Shown here piece after piece: positions 7,079 to 13,501 of a stretch of 13,556 nucleotides of DNA (positions within the stretch are counted from its first letter, which is position 1; the number at the start of each line of letters is the position of its first letter). Location: positions 1 through 13,556 of the forward strand of contig CATPBY010000039.1 of the NCBI GenBank assembly GCA_955652845.1, read 5' to 3'. Made by a program: the position numbers and the translations under genes. The DNA comes from an uncultured Terriglobales bacterium. GTDB lineage: Bacteria > Acidobacteriota > Terriglobia > Terriglobales > Acidobacteriaceae. The notes beneath the pieces were generated by a model. It saw only the letters and a list, made by a program, of their open reading frames with translations. It did no database searches and was not told where the DNA came from.

Positions 7079-7159
7079 TCAGCGCAGAATGATATGTGGG
7101 TTACCGGGAATCTGCGAACCCAAGATCAGCAAAGCAAAAATAACTACTGCTAATTCCAT
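7079..7159 (-). CDS. Possible 26-residue hydrophobic peptide
   Basis: A short frame beginning MELAVVIFALLILGS and ending with a polar tail after Pro-Gly. Residues 3-14 form a hydrophobic stretch long enough for a short membrane segment. GGAG precedes the ATG with a 6-base spacer (minus strand, 7166-7169). No homology can be claimed for so short a peptide, and a good promoter is not visible. It could be a chance frame. Confidence 0.25.
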   Translation of the reverse strand: MELAVVIFALLILGSQIPGNPHIILR

Positions 7160-7239
7160 TGCGTACTCCAATGTCCCTAACCTACAACCCAGCGTCCCAG
7201 AAACCAATGGTACTTTTGTGCCATTAAAGAATTCCGTAG

Positions 7240-7278
7240 ATTTCTGGAAACGATTTCTGGAAACAATTTCTGGAAACT
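7240..7278. repeat. Three tandem copies of a 13-bp unit
   Basis: ATTTCTGGAAAC followed by G, A or T occurs head-to-tail at 7240-7252, 7253-7265 and 7266-7278. Only the last base of the unit varies. The period is not a multiple of three and the region is intergenic. Confidence 0.9.
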
Positions 7279-7349
7279 ACGATGCCAGGTTCGAACGGTG
7301 AGATACCTGAAATGCAACTCGCCTGCTGAAATTTTGTTGCGAGTCACAA

Positions 7350-7961
7350 TTACAGATCGCGATCGCCAAATACTTCCGCGGTGAAAGCTTCCAGGGTGGC
7401 GCCGGTCTGCCAGGCGTTGGCCGGCAATCCCGCCTTCTTACATGTCTGCTCCAGAAAGGTAATCCGGTCCCAGGCGTGTTCGATGGGCACTTGGGGCAGG
7501 AGCAGTCCGCGGCGTCCGCCGTGGCTTACCAGCAGGCCGTGCCGCCCGATCTCCACTTCATCAGCATGAATTGGGAGGACGGGGGAAAGAATGCTGAGTG
7601 AAACCTTAAGCTCGGTCGCTTCCTTCCAGGTTACAGGCGGAAAACGACCGTCCTCAAAGGCAGCTCCACGCGCGGTTTCCGCCACGGTACGGTACAGCGG
7701 GGCTACCGGAAAGACATAGCCCACGCATCCATGCAACTCGCCGCAGTAATAGAGTGTAGTAAACGCTCCACGCTGTTCTGCCAAATGCGAAGAGGGCGAC
7801 GTCAAAGAAATTTCGCGATGATCGAAAACTGCCAGGATGGCCTCATGGGCCAGCTTCAGGAGCAGCGCGCGCTCTTCGGGTGAATATTCATTTCGCGGCG
7901 TAGCCAGAGGATCGCAAGCCAGCCGCAAATCCGAAGCCGGGTTTTCACGTGGCGGCGACAT
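7350..7961 (-). CDS. AMMECR1-domain protein
   Basis: A 203-residue protein with a complete AMMECR1 domain, a widespread fold in all domains of life whose biochemical role is still unclear. Visible blocks are LHGCVGYVFP (76-85, the counterpart of the family LRGCIG signature), a conserved helix with ETARGAAFEDGRFPPV (95-110), ELKVSLSILSPV (117-128), EIGRHGLLV (137-145), RGLLLPQVPIEHAWD (151-165) and a Cys-bearing FLEQTCKKAGL (169-179). The basic residue of LRGC is a histidine here, otherwise the motif is kept. The length is normal for single-domain bacterial members. The ATG at 7961 has GGAGG 7 bases upstream, placed inside the 3' end of pgsA. The two frames overlap by 17 bases, which suggests translational coupling. 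Confidence 0.92.
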   Translation of the reverse strand: MSPPRENPASDLRLACDPLATPRNEYSPEERALLLKLAHEAILAVFDHREISLTSPSSHLAEQRGAFTTLYYCGELHGCVGYVFPVAPLYRTVAETARGAAFEDGRFPPVTWKEATELKVSLSILSPVLPIHADEVEIGRHGLLVSHGGRRGLLLPQVPIEHAWDRITFLEQTCKKAGLPANAWQTGATLEAFTAEVFGDRDL

Positions 7962-8595
7962 CCCGCTTCCTCCGCCGGCTGAGGACGAACGCGCGGCGGC
8001 GGCGCTTCACCACCCGCCGGTCTATCTTTGACCAGAATGCAGCGAAGTAGTCGCCCGCCGATACCAGAGACAGAACCACCATGAACCAGATCGCCGCCAG
8101 AGCGATGGCATGAATCGGCAAAAAATAGCCGCCGAGAATGGGCCATTCTTTCCAGCGGTGATCGAGAATCACCGCCACCACAGAAACAATCTGGACCAGC
8201 ATCTTGAACTTTCCCAGTTCGCTGGCCTCGATGGTGAACCCTTCTGAAGCTGCGATCGAGCGCAATCCGCTCACCAGAAACTCCCGTCCGATGATGACTA
8301 CAGCGATCCAGGCTGGCACCAGACTGGGATTAAACTGCACCAGCGCCACAAAAGCGGCTGCGATCAGCAACTTGTCCGCGAGGGGATCGAGCAGCATGCC
8401 CATGGTTGTGATCTGGCCGCGCTTGCGCGCCAGGTAGCCATCAATGCCATCGGTTATGGAGGCCCCGATAAACAGGGCCGAAGCCAAAAGTTCCTGCTCG
8501 CCGCTGAGGCCCTGAAAGCGGTTTGTAGAAAGGATCCAGATCAGCAAAGGGATGCTGAGGATGCGGGTGAGCGTGATGGAGTTGGGCAGATTCAC
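7945..8595 (-). CDS. pgsA: CDP-diacylglycerol-glycerol-3-phosphate 3-phosphatidyltransferase
   Basis: Integral inner-membrane enzyme that joins CDP-diacylglycerol and sn-glycerol 3-phosphate to phosphatidylglycerol phosphate, the first committed step to phosphatidylglycerol and cardiolipin. The CDP-alcohol phosphotransferase motif DGxxARx8GxxxDxxxD is complete. From the GTG at 8595 it has Asp52-Gly53, Ala56-Arg57, Gly66, Asp70 and Asp74. The N-terminus VNLPNSITLTRI matches the usual family beginning NLPN.LT..R, so I chose this GTG. A longer frame reaches a TTG at 8640 and adds 15 residues unlike the family. About five to six hydrophobic segments are visible. The C-terminal tail is unusually basic (about 189-216, many Arg and Lys) and probably cytoplasmic. 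Its 3' end overlaps the AMMECR1 gene by 17 bases. Confidence 0.93.
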   Translation of the reverse strand: MNLPNSITLTRILSIPLLIWILSTNRFQGLSGEQELLASALFIGASITDGIDGYLARKRGQITTMGMLLDPLADKLLIAAAFVALVQFNPSLVPAWIAVVIIGREFLVSGLRSIAASEGFTIEASELGKFKMLVQIVSVVAVILDHRWKEWPILGGYFLPIHAIALAAIWFMVVLSLVSAGDYFAAFWSKIDRRVVKRRRRAFVLSRRRKRDVAAT

Positions 8596-8650
8596 CGGGA
8601 CATACTGATAACTTCGCGCGGTCGAAAAATCCTGATGCAACCGTTGCCAA

Positions 8651-8680
8651 ATTATCCTCCACCGCGACGAGCGAAAGCAA
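8651..8680 (-). promoter_or_regulatory. Possible promoter for pgsA
   Basis: Minus strand: TTGCTT (8675-8680), an 18-base spacer, then GATAAT (8651-8656), which matches the -10 consensus at five of six positions. Transcription would start near 8644. That would make a TTG start at 8640 almost leaderless, while the GTG at 8595 would have a leader of about 50 bases. Confidence 0.3.
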
Positions 8681-8904
8681 TCAAACTGAAGGAAAAATGC
8701 AATCCAGAGATGATTCCGCTCAGCGTGTTGAAGTTCCGCCAGGTATTCGGTTGGATGAGCCGCCGGGTTTTGGAACTAGTGGACCTGGGGACCAGAGGGG
8801 GCCGTAGATCGCGATTGCAGATGTTTGCACGCTGTAAGTGTGCGGGTTGCGCTGTTAGTGGCACGAGAGCTCAAAATTAAACCGCCAAGACGGTCAAGAT
8901 GAGA

Positions 8905-8910
8905 TATAAT
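8905..8910 (+). promoter_or_regulatory. Consensus -10 element for the GAF-TonB gene
   Basis: An exact TATAAT at 8905-8910. No good -35 is found at 16-18 bases upstream. If it is the true -10, transcription begins near 8917, after the upstream in-frame ATG at 8899, so translation must start at the ATG at 8971. Confidence 0.45.
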
Positions 8911-8970
8911 GCAGGTCCCTCCAGAATTGCGCCCCGCATAGTCTTTGCGGGTAGTGTTAAACGATTCCCT

Positions 8971-10185
8971 ATGGCGCAACATAGCATTCCGCGGGTTGAT
9001 TCCTTGCCTCTCACTTCGTTCAAGCTTGCTGCCGCAGGCGCTGACGCCGGCGCTGTTTTGGACGGAAACGCATCGCACACCCCGAGCGCGCTCACTTTGG
9101 TGGCAAAGGCAGTGGATCCGGAGCTTGACAAGATCGTCAAGCAGGCGCGCCTGATGGCTACCGCAACCGGTGCTGCAATCGTTCTGGTGAGTGGAGGGGA
9201 AAGACTTTGCGTCGCAAAATCCGGCGCTACGGCAGGCGAAGTGGTGGCTTACCTGAACGCGCATTCCGCCATCCTGCATGCCTGCCTTCGCGACGGTGAA
9301 CCGCAGATCTGCGATGATGCCGAGGCTGTTCCCGAATTTGATGCGGCGGTGTGTCACCGGATTGGTTTGCGCTCACTTCTGATCGTCCCGGTGCAAGGCA
9401 AGAAAAATATGCGCGGGGTGCTCGAGGTTTTCTCGCCTCGTCCTCGCGACTTCTGCGATCGCGATGTCGCGATCTTGCAGGAACTCGCCCGTCAAGTTTC
9501 AACCCACACAAACATCGATTTAACCAACATTCCCAAGGCCACTCTCACTACCGTGGTGGCTGCTGATGTCCCCTCTCAACCGGTTTCAGCTCCCAAAGTC
9601 TCTCCACGGTTAGTCGCTCCGCGACCACGGGCTCGCAAGGCTCGTAAGCCGCTAAAACTTAGAATGCCGGCGATACCGCCAATACATTGGACGCTCCTTC
9701 TTACTCTCATCGTATTGCCATTATTGATGGGATGGATGCTGGGCGCGGCAGCGGCAGTTCCATCGACTGCAAGTAAGGCTTCGACCATCGCGGCGCCGGC
9801 CCCGCAATTCGCGCGACTCTCGCCGGTATCGGATGAACGTCAGACCGCGCCGCAGGCTCCCCAGCAGGCTGCGGTGGAGGACAGCAATACAGCCGCGGCT
9901 CCTGCTCCTGTTTCTCCGGCGTTTATTCCTGAAGATGTTGCCAAGAAGTACGTGCTGGAACGAGTGGAACCAGATTATCCTGACCAGGCAAGACAACAGC
10001 GCATTCAGGGCGCCGTGCTGATGAAAGTGATTGTTGGAAAGAACGGCGAAGTCCAGCGTTTAAGCCGTATTTCAGGCGATGCTCAACTGGCGATGGCGGC
10101 CGACGCAGCAATTCGCCAGTGGCGTTTCAAGCCTCAGCCTGCAGGGTTTGAAACTCATATCACTCTTAATTTCGCCCTTCCCTAA
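8971..10185 (+). CDS. GAF domain - transmembrane - TonB C-terminal fusion protein
   Basis: A 404-residue inner-membrane protein with an unusual domain order. Residues about 50-178 form a GAF-like sensory domain (ELDKIVKQARLMATATGAAI, then HRIGLRSLLIVPV at 129-141, GVLEVFSPRPRDFCDRD at 149-165 and a closing helix). A basic linker (208-232) precedes one membrane segment at about 239-262, so the GAF part should be cytoplasmic by the positive-inside rule. An Ala/Pro/Gln-rich linker (263-320) leads to a TonB C-terminal domain (330-404) with PDYPDQARQQRIQGAVLMK, DAAIRQWRFKPQ and a final strand ITLNFALP. TonB domains normally contact outer-membrane transporters using ExbB/ExbD energy. The TM helix here lacks the usual SxxxH arrangement, having only His239 at its cytoplasmic edge, so energy coupling is uncertain. 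The start at 8971 was chosen because of the TATAAT at 8905. An upstream ATG at 8899 would add 24 residues. No clear ribosome site is seen. It converges on the AMIN/FecR gene with a 41-base gap. Confidence 0.88.
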   Translation: MAQHSIPRVDSLPLTSFKLAAAGADAGAVLDGNASHTPSALTLVAKAVDPELDKIVKQARLMATATGAAIVLVSGGERLCVAKSGATAGEVVAYLNAHSAILHACLRDGEPQICDDAEAVPEFDAAVCHRIGLRSLLIVPVQGKKNMRGVLEVFSPRPRDFCDRDVAILQELARQVSTHTNIDLTNIPKATLTTVVAADVPSQPVSAPKVSPRLVAPRPRARKARKPLKLRMPAIPPIHWTLLLTLIVLPLLMGWMLGAAAAVPSTASKASTIAAPAPQFARLSPVSDERQTAPQAPQQAAVEDSNTAAAPAPVSPAFIPEDVAKKYVLERVEPDYPDQARQQRIQGAVLMKVIVGKNGEVQRLSRISGDAQLAMAADAAIRQWRFKPQPAGFETHITLNFALP

Positions 10186-10226
10186 CCCGCAGAAGCGAGC
10201 GTCCCGCACCGTCACGGCTTCAAGAT

Positions 10227-11702
10227 TTAGCGGAATATCGAAGACACCAGACCTTTTACCTTGCCGAAGAAACCACGGTGCGCAGGCTTGTTCCCGGCTT
10301 CGGCTGGCGTCGGCGGTACTACCGAATGCGGCATTGAGGCTGGAGCGGCGGAGTTTGCCATGGGGAGGTTCTGTGCGTCAGCGATTGCCGGAGGCTTGGG
10401 GGACGGAGTCGTGGCGGCGCGGAAAACGATCGGTGCTTCCAGGTGTACGCGGACTTCGTTTGGTTTTGTAGGCGGAAGCGGAGCCGTTTCCGATCCTGGG
10501 GCGACCTGCAAAGTTGAAACGCTATTAGGATCCGTGTTGCCCGACGCTGATCCCGCCGGTATGGGCCGTGTGGCCTCATCTCTTTGCGCCAGATGAACCG
10601 ATCGGAGTTGATCGCTGTCAATCGGCGTTGGTGATGCAGACGCCAGCATGACAGGGACGGGCGGAGCGGGACAGCCGCATTCTCCCGGCAGCGCGGTCAC
10701 TACTCCCTTCGCCGAATGCAAGGCTGTATCGGCGGCGTTGATGTGTCCGGAGTGGAAAACCAGGCCTTCGCTGGGCTCCAACTGGTAGGTCCCATCTCCC
10801 ATAAGCTCGGAGACAATCGCAGGCGCGGTGTTGCCAGGCAGGCCGCGCATGCAGGTGTTCCCGCGCGAGTCCGCCCGGATGGCATAGTGGAACTCCCCGG
10901 GCCCGCGCAAGAGAATACGGAAGTCCGGAGTTTGAATCACGTCAGCCGCGTTCTCCAGCGTGTAGTGCGTTTCGACGGCCCCTGTGCTCATGCCCACCAT
11001 TAAATCCGGCCCACTCTGAGAGCGGGTAACCGACACCGTGGTTCCCGGACAGATGTGAATCTCTCCTCCTCGAGCCAGGCGCAGCGTCGTAGTGTCGGCG
11101 CCTGCAGTGACTGAAGCTCCAGAGGCAAGTTTTTCTGCAAAGACCAGCGTACCCGAAGTAGTTGGGCTGACCGGAACTGCTACCGGTTCCTCGGAATGCA
11201 TAAGAGCAGGTACCGAAGGAGGCGTGGACGTTACCTCTTTTTCTTCGGCATGCAGGCGAACCATCAGGCGGTTGCCGGCCACATCCCAGGTGTAGCTGAG
11301 CGGCTTAAGCAATTCGACGACAACCCTGACCACCGGCGGCGTCATAGGAAACTGGGTCACCCGGACCGCCCCGATATTCTCGCTGCTGGTTACGTCTACT
11401 CGCTTATGCTTTACCGAGATGCGGGCGTTAGGGAGGTCAATGAGCAGGCGTAAAGGGTTTTCCATCTTGGTGATGGTAGGCGTCAGCGGCCGGGTGGCAG
11501 TGATCTCCACCTCGGGCCAGGTGTTTTCCAGGATAACCTTCACCCGCGAGACTGCCGCCGGCTCCTCCTGCTTGACAGATGCCTCAGGGTTACCTGACCT
11601 GGACTTCGATTCTGCCAGGCCATAGTCCGCTACCATGACGGTCAGCAGGAACAGCATGGCCAGTTTGTGGGCGATGCGTGGTGGGAATGTCATCCAAACC
11701 AT
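10227..11702 (-). CDS. Exported protein with AMIN domain and FecR-like domain
   Basis: A 491-residue envelope protein. An N-terminal signal (hydrophobic about 13-25, ending YGLA near 30) is followed by an AMIN domain at about 52-150. Its motifs are VSRVKVILENTWPEVEITAT, NPLRLLIDLPNA, then IGAVRVTQF and PVVRVVVEL. AMIN domains occur in cell-wall amidases and secretin pilus proteins and aid periplasmic or wall localisation. Residues about 183-290 look like a FecR-type beta domain: ASVTAGADTTTLRLARGGEI, ICPGTTVSV, LMVGMSTGAVE, IQTPDFRILLRGPGEFHY. A long Pro/Ala/Ser-rich region (340-470) ends in a short basic amphipathic helix (HRGFFGKVKGLVSSIFR). Cys342 and Cys344 form a CGC. A second ATG at 11693 is an alternative start. 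The gene begins 2 bases after the stop of the LuxR-type gene, so coupled translation is likely. The function is inferred from domains only. Confidence 0.85.
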   Translation of the reverse strand: MVWMTFPPRIAHKLAMLFLLTVMVADYGLAESKSRSGNPEASVKQEEPAAVSRVKVILENTWPEVEITATRPLTPTITKMENPLRLLIDLPNARISVKHKRVDVTSSENIGAVRVTQFPMTPPVVRVVVELLKPLSYTWDVAGNRLMVRLHAEEKEVTSTPPSVPALMHSEEPVAVPVSPTTSGTLVFAEKLASGASVTAGADTTTLRLARGGEIHICPGTTVSVTRSQSGPDLMVGMSTGAVETHYTLENAADVIQTPDFRILLRGPGEFHYAIRADSRGNTCMRGLPGNTAPAIVSELMGDGTYQLEPSEGLVFHSGHINAADTALHSAKGVVTALPGECGCPAPPVPVMLASASPTPIDSDQLRSVHLAQRDEATRPIPAGSASGNTDPNSVSTLQVAPGSETAPLPPTKPNEVRVHLEAPIVFRAATTPSPKPPAIADAQNLPMANSAAPASMPHSVVPPTPAEAGNKPAHRGFFGKVKGLVSSIFR

Positions 11703-11704
11703 AC

Positions 11705-12238
11705 CTATGCGGGAGAAATAAAGATTTTACCGACGATGCCTGAACGCGTGGTCACTCCCATCTTTACCATAACCAGGCGTACAAAGGCCTTGACCGTGTT
11801 CGGACTTATGTCCAAGCGGGTAGCGATCTCCTTGCTGGTGAGTCCCTGCAACAATAGCTCAACTGTCTGGTTCTCGCGCGGGGTAAAACCAAACATTTGC
11901 GAGGCCTGGGACAATGCGCTCACGCGAAATGGATTTCTCTCCAGCAACAATACTGTCGCCCGGTGGAAGCTTTCCGCTTCCTGCGGCTCCAGAGTGAAAG
12001 TGCGGCAGGTATAGCGCCGGTTCCCCGACTTGAATTCTTTGGTAAATGTAAGTGATTGAGCCGGGTTTTCCGAAACCAGGCCCGACTTAACCCGGTCACT
12101 GAGAAAAACGTCTACACGTTTGATGCGTTCCGGAACCGTGGGGTACGCCAGAATCTTTACTGCTTCAGAATTGAAGTGAAGCAATTTAAGTTTGCTGTCC
12201 ACCAGAAGTAGGCCAGCTTGTAATTTTTCGTTGCCCAT
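11705..12238 (-). CDS. PAS-like / LuxR-type HTH transcriptional regulator
   Basis: A 177-residue regulator. The N-terminal part (about 5-102) is PAS-like: AGLLLVDSKLKLLHFNSEA at the start, then RRYTCRTFTLEP and a closing strand RATVLLLE. There is no response-regulator receiver domain, so it probably senses a ligand or partner directly. The C-terminus (about 115-172) is a LuxR/GerE helix-turn-helix: FTPRENQTVELLLQG with the conserved Glu122, then LTSKEIATRLDISPNTVKAF and MVKMGVTTRSGIVGKI. The ATG at 12238 has GGAG 10 bases upstream. The next gene, encoding the AMIN/FecR-like protein, begins 2 bases after its stop, so the two form an operon and the regulator may control this envelope protein or its own operon. 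The cognate signal is unknown. Confidence 0.9.
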   Translation of the reverse strand: MGNEKLQAGLLLVDSKLKLLHFNSEAVKILAYPTVPERIKRVDVFLSDRVKSGLVSENPAQSLTFTKEFKSGNRRYTCRTFTLEPQEAESFHRATVLLLERNPFRVSALSQASQMFGFTPRENQTVELLLQGLTSKEIATRLDISPNTVKAFVRLVMVKMGVTTRSGIVGKIFISPA

Positions 12239-12354
12239 GAAGGCAATGCTCCGATTGGCACAGGTATTGAGCTACAAGATCGGGGGGAGGACGGTTGGGT
12301 GGCCGCACTTCGGCACACACCACGTCGCGCTCACTAGGGAGGGACTATCCACAG

Positions 12355-12381
12355 TTTCTACTCCTTTCGGCGTAGTGTCAA
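12355..12381 (-). promoter_or_regulatory. Possible promoter for the luxR-type/AMIN operon
   Basis: On the minus strand there is an exact -35 TTGACA (12376-12381). The best -10 is TAGAAA (12355-12360) after a short 15-base spacer, so an activator may be required. The leader would be about 110 bases. A perfect 12-bp palindrome CGCCTATAGGCG lies about 50 bases farther upstream (12430-12441). The remaining bases up to 12533 show no gene. Confidence 0.35.
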
Positions 12382-12533
12382 GGTGTTTTTGCGCTTCTTC
12401 CGCGGTTCGCTGGCGCCGGGGACGAAATCCGCCTATAGGCGTAATACGGCGCTGCTAGCGGCTTTTGGAGCAGCGAAAATACAGAGGAGAGATAATCCTC
12501 AACAATCAGGAATCAAAAGAAGGACGGCCCAAA

Positions 12534-13403
12534 CTAACCCGCTGCCTGCAGCGCTTCTGCCAACAGTAGCGCAGTCCCCGCGAACATCAGGGTATCCGCG
12601 ACAAAGTTGATCGCGTCCGTCATTTGGGAGGGATCACGAGTAAGGGCCAGAATCGGCAGGTAAAGTAGTGCCGTAAGCAATGTCATCAAAATACCGATCG
12701 AGGCGGCGGCAATGCGCGGACGTTTATTGATGAGCAGCGCGGCGCCTGCCACCACCAGTAAGACCCCAACCGGGTATCCCGACAGCGTGTGCAGCGGAAC
12801 CCACGCCGGCGTCAGTTTGACATCCGGAACTCCTGGCGCAAACTCCGGATGAAACACCTGCTCAAGTCCAAAGTAAATTACCGTAATCGCCATACTGAAA
12901 CGGCCAAACAGTACCATCCGATGCCGCTTTCCAGCCTGCGGGTTCCGGCTCTGGCTGCCGGCAAGGGCCCACACGCCGCCAGCGAAAGCTGTCTCTCTGA
13001 GCGCGAAGGTCCAGGCAAGACGGTCTCCCGGATGCTTAATGGCAAATGGCAGATGAATGGTGAAGACGATCAACAGAAACATGACTCCAAGCAGGGTTGA
13101 GGACAGGCGTACGAACTTCATCACAACCAGACTCGTGGCCCCTGCTATCCAAGCACATCCGACGAAGTAGACCCAGAACAGGTGTGCCGGCAGCCAGGCG
13201 GGAACCATCTGCTCCATTGCCCTTCCCGTCATAAAATGTTCAGCTGCGAAGACGGCGAGCGGGGCGGCCACAAACACCGGTCCCAGCGCAATCCACCTCC
13301 CCAGGCCGCGGGCGGTGATCAACTTCCTTTTGATCGCGACCAGGCCACCCGCAAGAAAAACCAGTCCGGCAAACCAGGGCCAAAACACAGAATGTGTGAA
13401 CAT
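12534..13403 (-). CDS. DoxX-like multi-pass membrane protein with internal duplication
   Basis: A 289-residue integral membrane protein with about eight hydrophobic segments. It looks like two DoxX-type four-helix units in tandem. Unit 1 (about 38-149) contains AAEHFM, VPAWLPAHLFW, GCAWIAGATSLVV, a helix with VFTIHLPF, and FAGGVWAL. Unit 2 (about 164-285) contains FGLEQVFHPEF, TPAWVPLHTLSGY, GVLLVVAGAALLI, a helix with TALLYLPI, and FAGTALLL. The PAWxPxH and LP(F/I) positions correspond in both halves. The DoxX superfamily includes terminal-oxidase subunits and redox-linked membrane proteins, but the exact role of this member is not known. The ATG at 13403 has GGAAGG 7 bases upstream. It is monocistronic as far as can be seen, and its upstream region carries an inverted repeat (13455-13501). 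Confidence 0.8.
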   Translation of the reverse strand: MFTHSVFWPWFAGLVFLAGGLVAIKRKLITARGLGRWIALGPVFVAAPLAVFAAEHFMTGRAMEQMVPAWLPAHLFWVYFVGCAWIAGATSLVVMKFVRLSSTLLGVMFLLIVFTIHLPFAIKHPGDRLAWTFALRETAFAGGVWALAGSQSRNPQAGKRHRMVLFGRFSMAITVIYFGLEQVFHPEFAPGVPDVKLTPAWVPLHTLSGYPVGVLLVVAGAALLINKRPRIAAASIGILMTLLTALLYLPILALTRDPSQMTDAINFVADTLMFAGTALLLAEALQAAG

Positions 13404-13454
13404 TAAGACGCCTTCCCTAGCGGGTAGCTACTACCATGGTCCTCGAATCGCGCG

Positions 13455-13501
13455 GTTACAGCAATAACAGAAGTTACTCCGCGCATCCGTTCTGTTGTAA
13501 C
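13455..13501. promoter_or_regulatory. Nested inverted repeat upstream of the DoxX-like gene
   Basis: AACAGAA (13466-13472) pairs with TTCTGTT (13490-13496) across 17 bases. GTTAC (13455-13459) and GTAAC (13497-13501) extend the symmetry with a 6-base bulge on one side. The position, 52-98 bases before the ATG at 13403, fits a regulator site or an mRNA leader hairpin. No gene begins in the remaining bases to the window end. Confidence 0.4.

Larger units (their letters stand above)
6834..7349. other. Gene-poor region between convergent genes
   Basis: About 515 bases between the plus-strand secreted protein gene and the minus-strand AMMECR1 gene. It contains the terminator and 18-bp palindrome, a short coding-like frame without a start (6931-7014, plus), a possible 26-residue membrane peptide (7079-7159, minus) and three 13-bp tandem repeats (7240-7278). 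The translation of a longer plus frame at 7023-7301 has no recognisable family features, and the frame spans the 13-bp repeats. No terminator for the AMMECR1 gene was found. Confidence 0.6.

Noticed and set aside
7284..7300. GGTTCGAA resembling a tRNA T-loop
   Set aside because: The flanking bases cannot form the T-arm stem and no acceptor, anticodon or D-arm is present.
7023..7301. 92-residue plus-strand frame in the gap before the AMMECR1 gene
   Set aside because: No start context, no recognisable composition or motif, and it crosses the 13-bp repeats with their out-of-frame period.
10186..10226. Bidirectional terminator between the convergent GAF-TonB and AMIN/FecR genes
   Set aside because: The 41-base gap contains no stem of useful length and no T-tract in either direction.
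12430..12441. CGCCTATAGGCG as a lux-box for the LuxR-type regulator
   Set aside because: It is a perfect 12-bp palindrome but does not fit the usual 20-bp lux-box spacing, and LuxR-type proteins with PAS-like domains need not bind such boxes. Kept only as a note under the promoter.
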